64,000 nt of DNA from Paracoccaceae bacterium (lineage in GTDB: Bacteria > Pseudomonadota > Alphaproteobacteria > Rhodobacterales > Rhodobacteraceae), in contig JANSYP010000001.1 in the NCBI GenBank assembly GCA_024742405.1, positions 1,612,001-1,676,000 of the forward strand, written 5' to 3'. This document shows positions 54,183 to 63,335 of this stretch, one piece after another. The position numbers and the translations under genes are program-made. Under the pieces are notes generated by a model. That model did not search any database. It was given only the letters and a program-made list of their open reading frames with translations, and was not told where the DNA came from. Each line of letters opens with the position of its first letter. The stretch's first letter is position 1.

Positions 54183-55373
54183 TCAGCCGATCAAAGGCTG
54201 CTGGCCTTTCAGCGTCTCGCTGTAATAACGGCTCAACCGTTGCAGGGCGATGCGCAGCACGATTTTTCCGGAACGCGCCGACCAGCCCATCTGCCGTTCG
54301 ACCGCTTCCATCCCCTCAAGGTAACAGCAGCACCGCAGAACGACATCGCCCAAACCCGGGCCCAGATCGCTCAATGCCGAAGTGACGCGTTCGCGCGCCG
54401 CAGTCGGACCTGACGCGACCCGATCGCGTCCCATGGAGCCAGCGCTTGCACCGGCCGTCATGAAACGATCCCAGTCCTGCGTCACCCGCGGTCCCATCTG
54501 CGCCAGTTCGAAATCTTCACGCAGACGTTCCCCGGCCGAAACCAGATCGGCATCAAGAAAGGGTGTGCCGTCCTTGTCGCGACGCCGTGCCAAGGCAGCG
54601 AGCGGCGACTCCGCCAGGTTCATCCGGGGGCGGCCGCGCGCGTTCGACGAGCCGTCCCGTGCCGGGCTCTCCCATTCGCCGTGCTGGGCGCGGAAGGGCG
54701 ATACCGCTTCGGCAAACCCGTCGTCACCAACCCGCCGTTCTGCGTCGCGCTTGAGTGCGGAACGTCCGGCTGCGGTGATCTCGTAACGGCTGATCCGGCC
54801 CTGGGTGATGCAGTTGATCCAGTCGCGCAGTGCCATGGTTTCGGCAACTTCTCGTGACACGACGGCAGTGCGCGTTGGCTCTCCGCCCGCCACACTGCGC
54901 ATTATTACGCCTTTTTCCATTTCGGCGGCGACTGCGAGCACGGCCCCGGTTTCGGCCATACGACGCAGAGCCAGCCGGATTTCACTCTGAAGCAATCCGT
55001 TTTCGCTACTATCGGTGTCTTCGGCAATCTCAATTCGTGACATGGCAGTCATCGGCAATTCATCCTTTCTGATGAGGTTGACCGGATCGGTCGGGAAATG
55101 GCGCGTACCAAGCCGCATCAATCCCGTATCAACAAGGGGGTCGTCTCGGCGACTCTCAACCTTGCGTACTTGCCGAGAAATCGTCGAGGCATGACAGCCG
55201 ACATCGCGCGCGATGGCGCGAATCGACTTCCCCATCTCAATATGCAGCAGGTAATGCCGGGCGGCCTCCGGAAGCCACTCGGGCGGCGCAACGTTAACTG
55301 CGCGACCTGACGATCGAACGAAGTCTCTGGGCATGCCCGGACATGCCCTAAGCTCCTGAGAGCATGCAGTCAT
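54183..55373 (-). CDS. DUF6456 / helix-turn-helix protein
   Basis: A 396-residue soluble protein. The N-terminal third has an HTH (PPEWLPEAARHYLLHIEMGKSIRAIARDVGCHASTISRQVRKVE). A linker and a central domain (GLLQSEIRLALRRMAETGAVL, ETMALRDWINC) follow, and the C-terminus (FELAQMGPRVTQDWDRFM, VLRCCCYLEGMEAVERQMGW, LRIALQRLSRYY) is DUF6456, a domain known from Rhodobacterales. Predicted DNA-binding regulator of unknown target. Start 55373 has AAGGGGAC upstream. It is divergent from the DUF6477 gene, a pair that recurs in the order, so they probably work together. Confidence 0.85.
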   Translation of the reverse strand: MTACSQELRACPGMPRDFVRSSGRAVNVAPPEWLPEAARHYLLHIEMGKSIRAIARDVGCHASTISRQVRKVESRRDDPLVDTGLMRLGTRHFPTDPVNLIRKDELPMTAMSRIEIAEDTDSSENGLLQSEIRLALRRMAETGAVLAVAAEMEKGVIMRSVAGGEPTRTAVVSREVAETMALRDWINCITQGRISRYEITAAGRSALKRDAERRVGDDGFAEAVSPFRAQHGEWESPARDGSSNARGRPRMNLAESPLAALARRRDKDGTPFLDADLVSAGERLREDFELAQMGPRVTQDWDRFMTAGASAGSMGRDRVASGPTAARERVTSALSDLGPGLGDVVLRCCCYLEGMEAVERQMGWSARSGKIVLRIALQRLSRYYSETLKGQQPLIG

Positions 55374-55559
55374 CTGGTGTCCCCTTTGCAGCTTTCGCTC
55401 GAGCAACCTTCTGATCACTTTCCTTTTCGTTGCCTTAATCGTTGTTTGTTAAAGATAAAATTTTCCACAATCTGCGTACGGTTGAAACAGCAACCATGCA
55501 ACACACGCTTAGGTTGTGCTTCAGTCGACCAGTCTTGTTCCATTGAAAGGTCGGAGAAT

Positions 55560-55916
55560 ATGTCGGAAATTCAACAGCTTCTAAACCCGCTGAAGCGCCC
55601 TGGCCTCCTTGTGCGGGCGGCGCGCCATGGTCTGAACGACTATGATCGCGACCGACATCTGCGCCGGATACTGCGCGCCGACCGCACACCGTCACCCGTC
55701 GTGGCGGCACGACAGTTAATCGATTTGGAACAATCTCATGAAGATCGGCGCCAATCTGCGGACGCGAGCTACAGCGTCCAACGCCATATCGAAGCGCTCT
55801 GCGCCTTGATGGGAGAAGCTCGGCTGCTTCGTGCGAACCTAATGCGCCAGAATGCAGCCCAACCATGCTCTCAACTCAACGCGTCAACCATGCCGGCCTT
55901 CTTGCGCGCGGTGTAA
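55560..55916 (+). CDS. DUF6477 family protein
   Basis: A 118-residue, mostly helical, basic protein: MSEIQQLLNPLKRPGLLVRAARHG, DYDRDRHLRRILR, VVAARQLIDLEQSHEDRR, SYSVQRHIEALCALMGEARLL. This is the DUF6477 pattern, a small family confined largely to Rhodobacterales and found next to DUF6456 genes. No function known. The ATG at 55560 follows GGTCGGAGAAT. It overlaps the end of the MttB-like gene by 46 bases on the opposite strand. The 186-base divergent gap to DUF6456 is AT-rich compared with the rest. Confidence 0.8.
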   Translation: MSEIQQLLNPLKRPGLLVRAARHGLNDYDRDRHLRRILRADRTPSPVVAARQLIDLEQSHEDRRQSADASYSVQRHIEALCALMGEARLLRANLMRQNAAQPCSQLNASTMPAFLRAV

Positions 55917-57412
55917 TCCTCAAGCGCTTCAAGAGTTCCGGCATCGAGCGGCGGCGGCGTAAAACTGTCCAGCATCGTCTGGGCCCGCGCCGCCGCAAAG
56001 GCCCGAGTGTCGCGACCACCGTCGCTCTCCCATGTCTCGAACGGGCGATAATCCAGCACATCGCTGCGCCAGAACGCATCGCGAAAATGCGCCTGGGTGT
56101 GGTCGCAACCCAGATAGTGCCCCCCGGGACCGACTTCTCGAATCGCATCCATCGCGAGCGTCTCATCGGTCACTGCCACCCCAGACGCCAACCGTTGCAA
56201 GGCGCCCAACTGGTCGGCATCCAAGACAAATTTCTCAAATGATGCGACTAGGCCGCCCTCCAGCCAGCCGCAGGAGTGGAGCATGAAATTGACCCCTCCA
56301 AGCAGCGCTGCATTCAGCGAATTCGCGCTCTCATAACCCGCCTGCGCGTCCGCGATCTTCGCCCCGCAGAATCCCCCGCCGGACCGGTAGGGAAGGCCGA
56401 GACGCCTGGCCAGCTGACCGGCGCCCCAAATCACCTGGCTCGCTTCGGGCGTGCCAAAGGTCGGTGCACCCGAATTCATGTCGATCGAAGTGACGAACGC
56501 GCCAAAGATAACCGGGGCGCCGGGGCGAATCAGCTGGCTGTAGGCCACGCCGGCGAGTACTTCGGCCAGAATTTGGGTCAGCGTTCCTGCCACTGTTACC
56601 GGGGCCATCGCGCCGCCGACGATGAAGGGCGAAATGATCGTGGCCTGATTCGCCGCGGCATAGACTTCCAGCGCCCCCATCATCGTGCGGTCAAAGGTCA
56701 GGGGCGAGTTGATATTGATCAGCGACGTCATCACCGGGCCCGCCGCCACGACATCCTTCCCGAACAGAATCTCGCACATCTCGACACTGTCCTGGGCCCG
56801 TTCCGGTTCCGTTACCGATCCCATGAACGGCTTGTCCGAAAGCGTCATGTGCGCCAGCAGCATGTCCAGATGGCGCTTGTTCGCAGGCAGATCGGTGGGT
56901 TCGCACAGGGTGCCGCCGGAATGGTGCAGGCTCGGTGACATCTGCCCGAGCCTCACGAAATTGCGGAAATCCTCGATCGTTCCATAGCGGCGGGCACCGT
57001 CGAATCCCCTTACGAAAGGAGGACCATAGACCGGGGCGAACACCATTTTCTTGCCGCCGATCTCGACTGACCGCCCGGGATTGCGCGCGCGTTGTACGAA
57101 ACTGCCCGGGGCCGTTGCACAGAGCGACCGCGCCAGCCCGCGCGGAAGGCGCACGCGTTCGCCCGTGACGTCAGCGCCGGCCTCGCGCCAGCGGTCGAGT
57201 GCCTTGGGATTCTCGACAAATGCAACGCCGATCTCCTCGAGCACCGTTTCGGCCGCCTCCTCAATCCGGCACAGGGCATCTTCGTCGAGAATTTCGACCG
57301 TCGGCAGCGCCCGGTCGATCACTGCGGCAACGGCAGTATCCGGTGCGCTCCGCTGTGCCCGGCGCGATGCGGATCCTCCTCCTCGGCGCGCTCGTCTCTC
57401 AACTTCGCCCAT
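55871..57412 (-). CDS. MttB-family methyltransferase (non-pyrrolysine)
   Basis: A 513-residue TIM-barrel methyltransferase of the trimethylamine/glycine betaine methyltransferase (MttB, COG5598) family. Blocks include RLPRGLARSLCATAPGSFVQRAR, FVRLGQMSPSLHHSGG, GSVTEPERAQDSVEMCEILFG, GAFVTSIDMNSGAPTFGTPEASQ and the C-terminal REVGPGGHYLGCDHTQAHFRDAFW. The frame has no in-frame TAG, so it is not a pyrrolysine enzyme; such members demethylate quaternary amines with a corrinoid protein. No corrinoid protein or reductase is adjacent. Start 57412 has GGGAGAG upstream. Divergent from guaA (173 bases). Confidence 0.88.
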   Translation of the reverse strand: MGEVERRARRGGGSASRRAQRSAPDTAVAAVIDRALPTVEILDEDALCRIEEAAETVLEEIGVAFVENPKALDRWREAGADVTGERVRLPRGLARSLCATAPGSFVQRARNPGRSVEIGGKKMVFAPVYGPPFVRGFDGARRYGTIEDFRNFVRLGQMSPSLHHSGGTLCEPTDLPANKRHLDMLLAHMTLSDKPFMGSVTEPERAQDSVEMCEILFGKDVVAAGPVMTSLININSPLTFDRTMMGALEVYAAANQATIISPFIVGGAMAPVTVAGTLTQILAEVLAGVAYSQLIRPGAPVIFGAFVTSIDMNSGAPTFGTPEASQVIWGAGQLARRLGLPYRSGGGFCGAKIADAQAGYESANSLNAALLGGVNFMLHSCGWLEGGLVASFEKFVLDADQLGALQRLASGVAVTDETLAMDAIREVGPGGHYLGCDHTQAHFRDAFWRSDVLDYRPFETWESDGGRDTRAFAAARAQTMLDSFTPPPLDAGTLEALEDYTARKKAGMVDALS

Positions 57413-57585
57413 TGCCAAGCTCTCCCACTTTGCTGATTCAGTCTGCAATTGTTTTCGCGTGACACAAGCGCACAGATCCTCGCAGTCCAATTGCGGCGCC
57501 CAAGCGACGCAAAACGACCGCAGGTTCGTGCAGGGTTTGGGCAATCTGACTTGCAACATTGCCAGCGCAGTCCTACGCAACGCCC

Positions 57586-59148
57586 ATGTCAAAAACCCAC
57601 CATCAACGCCTGCTGATCATCGATTTCGGATCTCAGGTCACCCAGCTCATCGCCCGCCGTCTGCGTGAATTGGACGTGTATTGCGAAATCCATCCCTACC
57701 AGACCGTGGACGACGCCTTTCTGACCCGTTTCGCGCCACAAGCCGTGGTGCTTTCAGGTGGGCCTGCCAGTGTGCTGGACGAGGGCTCGCCGCGCGCGCC
57801 TGACGCGGTATTCGAACTCGGTGTTCCGGTGCTTGGCATTTGTTACGGGCAACAGGTGATGATGCAGCAACTCGGCGGAGCCGTGGAACGCGGCGACGGA
57901 ACAGCAGAATTCGGTCGCGCCTATGTCACGCCGGCGGATCGCGCGCTGCCGCTTCTCGAAGGATGGTTCTCCGAGGGCCGCGAACAGGTCTGGATGTCCC
58001 ATGGCGACCACGTAAAGACGCTCGCGCCAGGGTTTGAGGTCTTCGGCACCTCGCCAGGCGCCCCCTTCGCCATCACCGCGGATCCCGCGCGCCGGTTTTA
58101 TGCCGTGCAGTTCCACCCAGAGGTGCACCACACACCCGGTGGCAGACAGATCTACGCGAATTTCCTGGCCCTGGCCGGATTCACCGGCGACTGGACGATG
58201 GGCGCCTATCGCGACGAGGCCATTGCTAAGATCCGCGAGACCGTGGGCGATGCCAAGGTGATCTGCGGGTTGTCCGGCGGAGTCGACAGCTCCGTCGCGG
58301 CAGTACTGATCCATGAGGCCATCGGGGATCAGCTCACCTGCGTCTTCGTCGATCACGGGTTGCTGCGTGAAGGCGAAGCCACCGAAGTGGTTGGCATGTT
58401 CCGGGACAATTACAACATTCCCCTGATCCATGCCGACGAGTCCGACCGGTTCCTGAGCGCGCTGGACGGCGTCAGCGACCCCGAACAAAAGCGCAAGACC
58501 ATCGGCCGGCTCTTCATCGATGTCTTCCAGCACCATGCGGGCGACGTTGGCGGGGCGAAATTCCTGGCCCAGGGTACGCTTTACCCGGACGTGATCGAAA
58601 GCGTCAGCTTTTCGGGCGGCCCGTCTGTGACGATCAAATCGCACCACAATGTCGGCGGCCTGCCCGAGAAGATGGGGCTGAAACTGGTCGAACCGCTGCG
58701 CGAGCTCTTCAAGGACGAAGTCCGCGAGCTCGGCCGCGAGCTGGGCTTGCCGGCGTCCTTCATCGGACGGCATCCGTTTCCCGGCCCAGGTCTCGCGATC
58801 CGCTGCCCCGGTGAGATCACGCCCGAGAAACTCGCCATCCTGCGCCGGGCCGACGCAGTCTATCTCGACCAGATCCGCCAGCACGGGCTCTATGACGACA
58901 TCTGGCAGGCGTTCGTCGCGATCCTGCCGGTGCGCACCGTGGGCGTGATGGGCGATGCACGGACCTATGATTACGCCTGCGCCTTGCGGGCAGTGACGTC
59001 GGTCGACGGCATGACCGCGGACTATTACCCGTTCAGCCACGCATTTCTGGGCGAAACCGCGACCCGGATCATCAACGAGGTTCCCGGCATAAACCGTGTC
59101 ACATACGACATAACTTCGAAACCTCCGGGAACAATCGAGTGGGAATGA
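57586..59148 (+). CDS. guaA: GMP synthase (glutamine-hydrolysing)
   Basis: A 520-residue enzyme that converts XMP to GMP with glutamine and ATP. The N-terminal class I amidotransferase has GICYGQQ with catalytic Cys86 and QFHPEVHHT with His. The ATP pyrophosphatase domain carries the SGGVDS P-loop at residues 230-235, and [13 protein letters not shown] and the C-terminal [11 protein letters not shown] are GuaA-specific. Length is close to E. coli GuaA (525). A single housekeeping gene; nothing unusual. Confidence 0.98.
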   Translation: MSKTHHQRLLIIDFGSQVTQLIARRLRELDVYCEIHPYQTVDDAFLTRFAPQAVVLSGGPASVLDEGSPRAPDAVFELGVPVLGICYGQQVMMQQLGGAVERGDGTAEFGRAYVTPADRALPLLEGWFSEGREQVWMSHGDHVKTLAPGFEVFGTSPGAPFAITADPARRFYAVQFHPEVHHTPGGRQIYANFLALAGFTGDWTMGAYRDEAIAKIRETVGDAKVICGLSGGVDSSVAAVLIHEAIGDQLTCVFVDHGLLREGEATEVVGMFRDNYNIPLIHADESDRFLSALDGVSDPEQKRKTIGRLFIDVFQHHAGDVGGAKFLAQGTLYPDVIESVSFSGGPSVTIKSHHNVGGLPEKMGLKLVEPLRELFKDEVRELGRELGLPASFIGRHPFPGPGLAIRCPGEITPEKLAILRRADAVYLDQIRQHGLYDDIWQAFVAILPVRTVGVMGDARTYDYACALRAVTSVDGMTADYYPFSHAFLGETATRIINEVPGINRVTYDITSKPPGTIEWE

Positions 59149-59317
59149 TCAAAATTCTTCCCTTTTGTTTCCGGTGCGCGCTAAGTTGCCGCTACGCAAT
59201 GAAACGCAGCGTCACGGACCAGCAGCCCGAACGACAACGCCGCGTAACAGATTGACGCAATCGCACCGTTCGGATGTGTCGCGCCCACGTCACTAAGAAC
59301 GACGCGGGAGGGATTAA

Positions 59318-60430
59318 ATGAACGCGGTAAAAATTGTACTGGCAGGAATAGTTTTCGGCACCAGCGCCCAGGCCGGGGGGATCGACCGGTCCGGACAGCT
59401 CCTCAATCCACTGTTCAATGAAGGCACCTACGGCGAACTGCGCTTCGGATACACCCAGCCGAGCCTCGACGGTCAGGACCTGATCACCGGCGGCTCCATT
59501 GGCAATGTCGCCGGCAACTTCGAGAGCCCGGGTTTCGGATTCAAGATGGACCTGACCGAGAAGTGGTCGTTTTCGATCATAGGGGCAGAGGATTTTGGCG
59601 CTGACATCCGGTATCCGGGTTTGCCGCAGGCGAGCGCGTTCGGCGGCACCACGGCCATCACCAACGGTTATTCCATCACCCTACTCGGCCGGTACAAATT
59701 CGACGACAACTGGTCTGTCTATGGCGGTCCCCGCGTCAACCGGCAGGATGGCCAGATCCGTCTCAATGGTCTCGCTTATGGTCCTATCGCGGGCTACAGC
59801 GTGGATCTGGACGATGATATCGGCTTTGGTTTCGCGATCGGCACCGCCTATGAGCGCAAGGAGATCGGCCTGCGCGTCGCGCTGACATACAATTCCAGAA
59901 TCCGGCATGATTTCGACACCCGCGAGGCTTTGAGGGGCATTCCGCTGGGTTTGCCGACGACAACAAACACGGACATGCCGCAATCGGTAAACCTCGATTT
60001 CCAGACCGGCATCGCCCCGGACTGGCTGGTCTTCGGCTCGATCAGATGGGCCGAGTTCTCGGAGTTTCTGGTTGATGCAGAGGTCTTTGTCGATCTTACC
60101 GGCGTCGGCCTCGTCGAGCTCGACAACATCTTTACCTATACGCTGGGCGTGGCGCATCAGTTCAACGAGAACTGGGCCGGTTCGGTGGGGTACATCTACG
60201 AAGAGCCCGGGGAACGTGTCGTCTCGCCCCTGTCGCCCTATACCGGTCTGCAAGGTATCCGCGTCGGTGCGCAGTACACCTATGAGCAGATCCAGGTCTC
60301 CGCGATCGTGCTTTACACCCGTCCCGGCAATGCACTGCCCGGAACCGGGGTGCCGGAGCGGGTCGCGCGCGGCGATTTCCGGGACAACAGCACCTGGACC
60401 GGTGGCTTGAGCATCGGTTACACCTTCTGA
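59318..60430 (+). CDS. FadL/OMPP1-like outer membrane porin
   Basis: A 370-residue outer-membrane beta-barrel: short signal peptide (MNAVKIVLAGIVFGTSAQA), then alternating amphipathic strands (GELRFGYTQPSLDGQDL, GFGFAIGTAYERKEIGLRVALTYNSRIRHDF, WAGSVGYIYEEPGERVVSPLSPYTGLQGIRVGAQYTYEQIQ) and the terminal aromatic residue (GGLSIGYTF) typical of barrel insertion. The DFDTR and YTGLQGIRVGAQY parts resemble FadL/TodX hydrophobic-substrate channels. Likely imports fatty acids or other hydrophobic molecules. Upstream are GGGAGGG and the ATG. No linked genes point to a substrate. Confidence 0.85.
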   Translation: MNAVKIVLAGIVFGTSAQAGGIDRSGQLLNPLFNEGTYGELRFGYTQPSLDGQDLITGGSIGNVAGNFESPGFGFKMDLTEKWSFSIIGAEDFGADIRYPGLPQASAFGGTTAITNGYSITLLGRYKFDDNWSVYGGPRVNRQDGQIRLNGLAYGPIAGYSVDLDDDIGFGFAIGTAYERKEIGLRVALTYNSRIRHDFDTREALRGIPLGLPTTTNTDMPQSVNLDFQTGIAPDWLVFGSIRWAEFSEFLVDAEVFVDLTGVGLVELDNIFTYTLGVAHQFNENWAGSVGYIYEEPGERVVSPLSPYTGLQGIRVGAQYTYEQIQVSAIVLYTRPGNALPGTGVPERVARGDFRDNSTWTGGLSIGYTF

Positions 60431-60524
60431 CCTCGATCTGGTGTTGGTCCGACCGGCACCTGATCGAGATCACATGCGCAAGATCCGGGTCGTACCGGGT
60501 GCGGTCGCTTGCTAGGCCGCGCCC

Positions 60525-61448
60525 ATGGCACGGCATACTCCCCAGAAAACCCTCTCGTCCCGCGCATGGGTCGAGCTTGCAGCGCTCTCCTGTCTCTGGG
60601 GGGCGTCCTTTCTTGCCATCCGGATCGCGCTCGACGAGGTCAGCGTGGTCTGGATGGTGACCCACCGGGTGGTCTGGGCGGCTGTTGTGCTCTGGCTCGT
60701 CCTGGCCTGGCGTGATGAACGGCTTCCCCGCGACCCCGGCATATGGGCGGCCTTTGCGGTCATGGGGCTGCTGAACAATGTAATCCCCTTCTCGCTCATG
60801 GGCTGGGGACAATTGCATATCGAAACCGGACTGACCGCGATCCTGAACGCGACGACGGCCCCCTTTGGTCTGCTCGTCGCCGCGGCAATCTTCGCCGACG
60901 AACGGCTCACGGTGCGCAAGGCGTTGGGGACCGGACTCGCATTCTTCGGTGTCGCCACGACCATCGGGCTCGACAATCTGCGTTCTCTAGATCTGCGCTC
61001 TTTGGCGCAGCTCGCCGTACTCGCCGGGACCTTCAGCTATGCGCTGGCCGGCGCCTGGAGCCGTGTGACCCTGGCCGGTCTGAAACCCGAAATCGCTGCG
61101 ACCGGTATGCTCACGGCTTCCGCCGCGATGATGCTGCCCGCTGCGTTCATCCTGGAGGGCCCGCCTGATCTGTCGCTGGAGCCGCGTACCATCGCCGCCA
61201 TCGCCTACTTCGCCGTGGCCTCCACCGCGCTGGCCTATCTGCTCTACTATCGCGTGCTGGCCATGGCGGGGTCGGCGAACCTGCTGCTCTGCACGCTGCT
61301 CGTGGCGCCGATCTCGATTCTGCTCGGCGCGGTGGTGCTGGGCGAGCGGCTCCCGCCCCAGGCGCTTGCCGGGTTCAGCCTGCTCGCCGCGGGTCTGGCC
61401 ATCATCGACGGGCGCCTGTTCCGCCGGCGCCGGCGCCTTCGCGATTGA
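60525..61448 (+). CDS. EamA/DMT-superfamily transporter
   Basis: A 307-residue protein with ten helices in two EamA repeats. The first repeat has SCLWGASFLAIRIALDEVSVVWMVTHRV and ILNATTAPFGLLVAAAIFADERLTVRKALG; the second has LAGTFSYALAGAWSRVTL and LVAPISILLGAVVLGERLPPQALAG. Drug/metabolite-type efflux or exchange; the substrate is unknown. It is followed within 36 bases by the P-loop gene. Confidence 0.92.
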   Translation: MARHTPQKTLSSRAWVELAALSCLWGASFLAIRIALDEVSVVWMVTHRVVWAAVVLWLVLAWRDERLPRDPGIWAAFAVMGLLNNVIPFSLMGWGQLHIETGLTAILNATTAPFGLLVAAAIFADERLTVRKALGTGLAFFGVATTIGLDNLRSLDLRSLAQLAVLAGTFSYALAGAWSRVTLAGLKPEIAATGMLTASAAMMLPAAFILEGPPDLSLEPRTIAAIAYFAVASTALAYLLYYRVLAMAGSANLLLCTLLVAPISILLGAVVLGERLPPQALAGFSLLAAGLAIIDGRLFRRRRRLRD

Positions 61449-61483
61449 AGCACCCGTCCCGACCCGCTAAGCCACGCGGCACC

Positions 61484-62365
61484 ATGGATGCCAACGGACC
61501 GATCCCCCGCGCCCTGCCCGACGCCGAGGCCTGGCTTGCCGAGCCGCGCAAGCGCGTGCTGCTCTTTGGCATGTCCGGGCTTGGCAAGACGCACCTGTCC
61601 AACATGCTGCGCAGCACGGGCCGGTGGTTTCACTATTCCATCGATTACCGCATCGGCACGCGCTACATGGGCGAGCATATCGTCGATAACTTCAAACGCG
61701 AGGCAATGCGCACCCCGTTTCTGGCCGAGCTTCTGCTGACGGACTCGATCTATATCGCGTCGAATCTGACCTTCCACAATCTCACGCCGCTTTCGACCTA
61801 TCTCGGCAAACCGGGCGATCCGGCCAAGGGCGGCCTGCCGTTCGAGGAATACCTGCGCCGGCAGGAACAGCACCGCCGCGCCGAGATCTCTGCCCTGTGC
61901 GACACGGGCCATTTCATTCAGCGGGCCGAGGACCTCTACGGGTATCCCAACTTCGTATGCGACACCGGAGGGTCGATCTGCGAGGTCGTCGATCCCGCAA
62001 ACTCCGCCGATCCGGTCCTGTCCCATTTGTCCGACCATACCCTGATGATCTGGCTTCAGGGCACCGAGGCCCACACGGCAGACCTGATCCGCCGGTTCGA
62101 TGCCGACCCCAAGCCGATGTACTACGAGCCCGGGTTCCTGCGCGCCGCCTGGCAAGCCTACGGAACCGAAACCGGTCAGAGCCCGGACCGCGTCGATCCC
62201 GATGCCTTCGTCCGCTGGGCCTTTGCCCGTGCGCTGGCGCACCGACAGCCGCGCTATGCTGCGATAGCCGAGAATTGGGGGCTTACGATCCCGGCCGATA
62301 CGGTGATCGGGATCCAGGATGCCGCGGGTTTCGAACAGGTGATTGCCGCGGCCCTTGCGGCCTGA
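61484..62365 (+). CDS. P-loop ATPase-like protein upstream of metA
   Basis: A 293-residue soluble protein. Walker A is [10 protein letters not shown] (residues 29-38), preceded by RKRVLLF. Then come [33 protein letters not shown] and [19 protein letters not shown], the last resembling a Walker B-like strand. No characterised family is certain; it has a kinase-like P-loop fold. A TTG at 61445, overlapping the EamA stop, is an alternative start. It precedes metA with a 46-base gap on the same strand, so it may be co-expressed. Confidence 0.72.
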   Translation: MDANGPIPRALPDAEAWLAEPRKRVLLFGMSGLGKTHLSNMLRSTGRWFHYSIDYRIGTRYMGEHIVDNFKREAMRTPFLAELLLTDSIYIASNLTFHNLTPLSTYLGKPGDPAKGGLPFEEYLRRQEQHRRAEISALCDTGHFIQRAEDLYGYPNFVCDTGGSICEVVDPANSADPVLSHLSDHTLMIWLQGTEAHTADLIRRFDADPKPMYYEPGFLRAAWQAYGTETGQSPDRVDPDAFVRWAFARALAHRQPRYAAIAENWGLTIPADTVIGIQDAAGFEQVIAAALAA

Positions 62366-62411
62366 GCCGCGCCGCCATATCTGTCGCGACACGCTGAAGC
62401 GAGACGGACCG

Positions 62412-63335
62412 ATGCCCATCAAGATCCCCGCCGACCTGCCCGCCTTTGACGTGCTCGACCGCGAGGGCGTAATGGTGATGTCGGAGCTGATGGCCGCACG
62501 GCAGGATATCCGGCCGCTGCGCATCGGGCTGCTGAACCTGATGCCCAAGAAGATCGTCACCGAGACGCAATTCGCCCGGCTGATCGGTGCGACGCCGCTG
62601 CAGATCGACCTGACGCTGATCCGGATGACGGAGCACCAGTCCAAGACCACCGCCGCCGCGCATATGGAGGCCTTCTACCGCACCTTCGACGAGGTTCGGG
62701 ACCAGAAGTTCGACGGTCTGATCATCACCGGTGCGCCCATCGAGCATCTGCCTTATGAAGACGTGACCTATTGGGACGAGCTGCGCCGCATCTTCGACTG
62801 GACCCAAACCCACGTGCAATCGACCTTCGGCGTCTGCTGGGGTGGCATGGCGATGCTCTACCATTTTCACGGCATCGACAAATACATGCTGCCCGCCAAG
62901 ATGTTCGGCTGTTACCGTCAGGCCAATCTCGCGCCGGCATCGCCCTTCCTGCGTGGTTTTGCCGATGACTTCCTGATCCCGGTCAGTCGCTGGACCGACG
63001 TACGCCAGGACGACATCGCGGACCGGTCGGACTTCGGTCTGCGCACACTGCTGGGCAGCGACGATACCGGGCCCTGTCTGGTTGAGGATCCCAATCACCG
63101 CGCGCTCTATATCTTCAACCATTTCGAATATGACAGCGACACGCTGAAACAGGAGTTCGACCGCGATCTGGAAGCCGGTGTGGAGATTACGCTTCCCCGA
63201 AATTACTTTCCCCATGACGATCCGGCGCAACCGCCGCGCAACGGCTGGCGCAGCCACGCGCATCTTCTATATGGCAATTGGATCAACGAGATTTACCAAA
63301 CAACACCCTATGATCTGAATGCTATCGGCACCTAG
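62412..63335 (+). CDS. metA: Homoserine O-acyltransferase MetA
   Basis: A 307-residue enzyme of the MetA family, which acylates L-homoserine (succinyl- or acetyl-CoA) in methionine synthesis. The N-terminal [20 protein letters not shown] and [24 protein letters not shown] are followed by [18 protein letters not shown], catalytic Cys142 in [10 protein letters not shown], and [17 protein letters not shown]. Whether it uses acetyl- or succinyl-CoA cannot be read safely. The ATG at 62412 is used. There is no room upstream for a SAM-II riboswitch before the preceding gene. Confidence 0.96.
   Translation: MPIKIPADLPAFDVLDREGVMVMSELMAARQDIRPLRIGLLNLMPKKIVTETQFARLIGATPLQIDLTLIRMTEHQSKTTAAAHMEAFYRTFDEVRDQKFDGLIITGAPIEHLPYEDVTYWDELRRIFDWTQTHVQSTFGVCWGGMAMLYHFHGIDKYMLPAKMFGCYRQANLAPASPFLRGFADDFLIPVSRWTDVRQDDIADRSDFGLRTLLGSDDTGPCLVEDPNHRALYIFNHFEYDSDTLKQEFDRDLEAGVEITLPRNYFPHDDPAQPPRNGWRSHAHLLYGNWINEIYQTTPYDLNAIGT

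Noticed and set aside
55871-57412. Pyrrolysine-containing MttB
   Set aside because: The frame is continuous with no in-frame TAG, so amber read-through is not needed.
62366-62411. SAM-II riboswitch before metA
   Set aside because: The gap between the P-loop gene and metA is only 46 bases, too short for the structure, and no pseudoknot sequence is seen.
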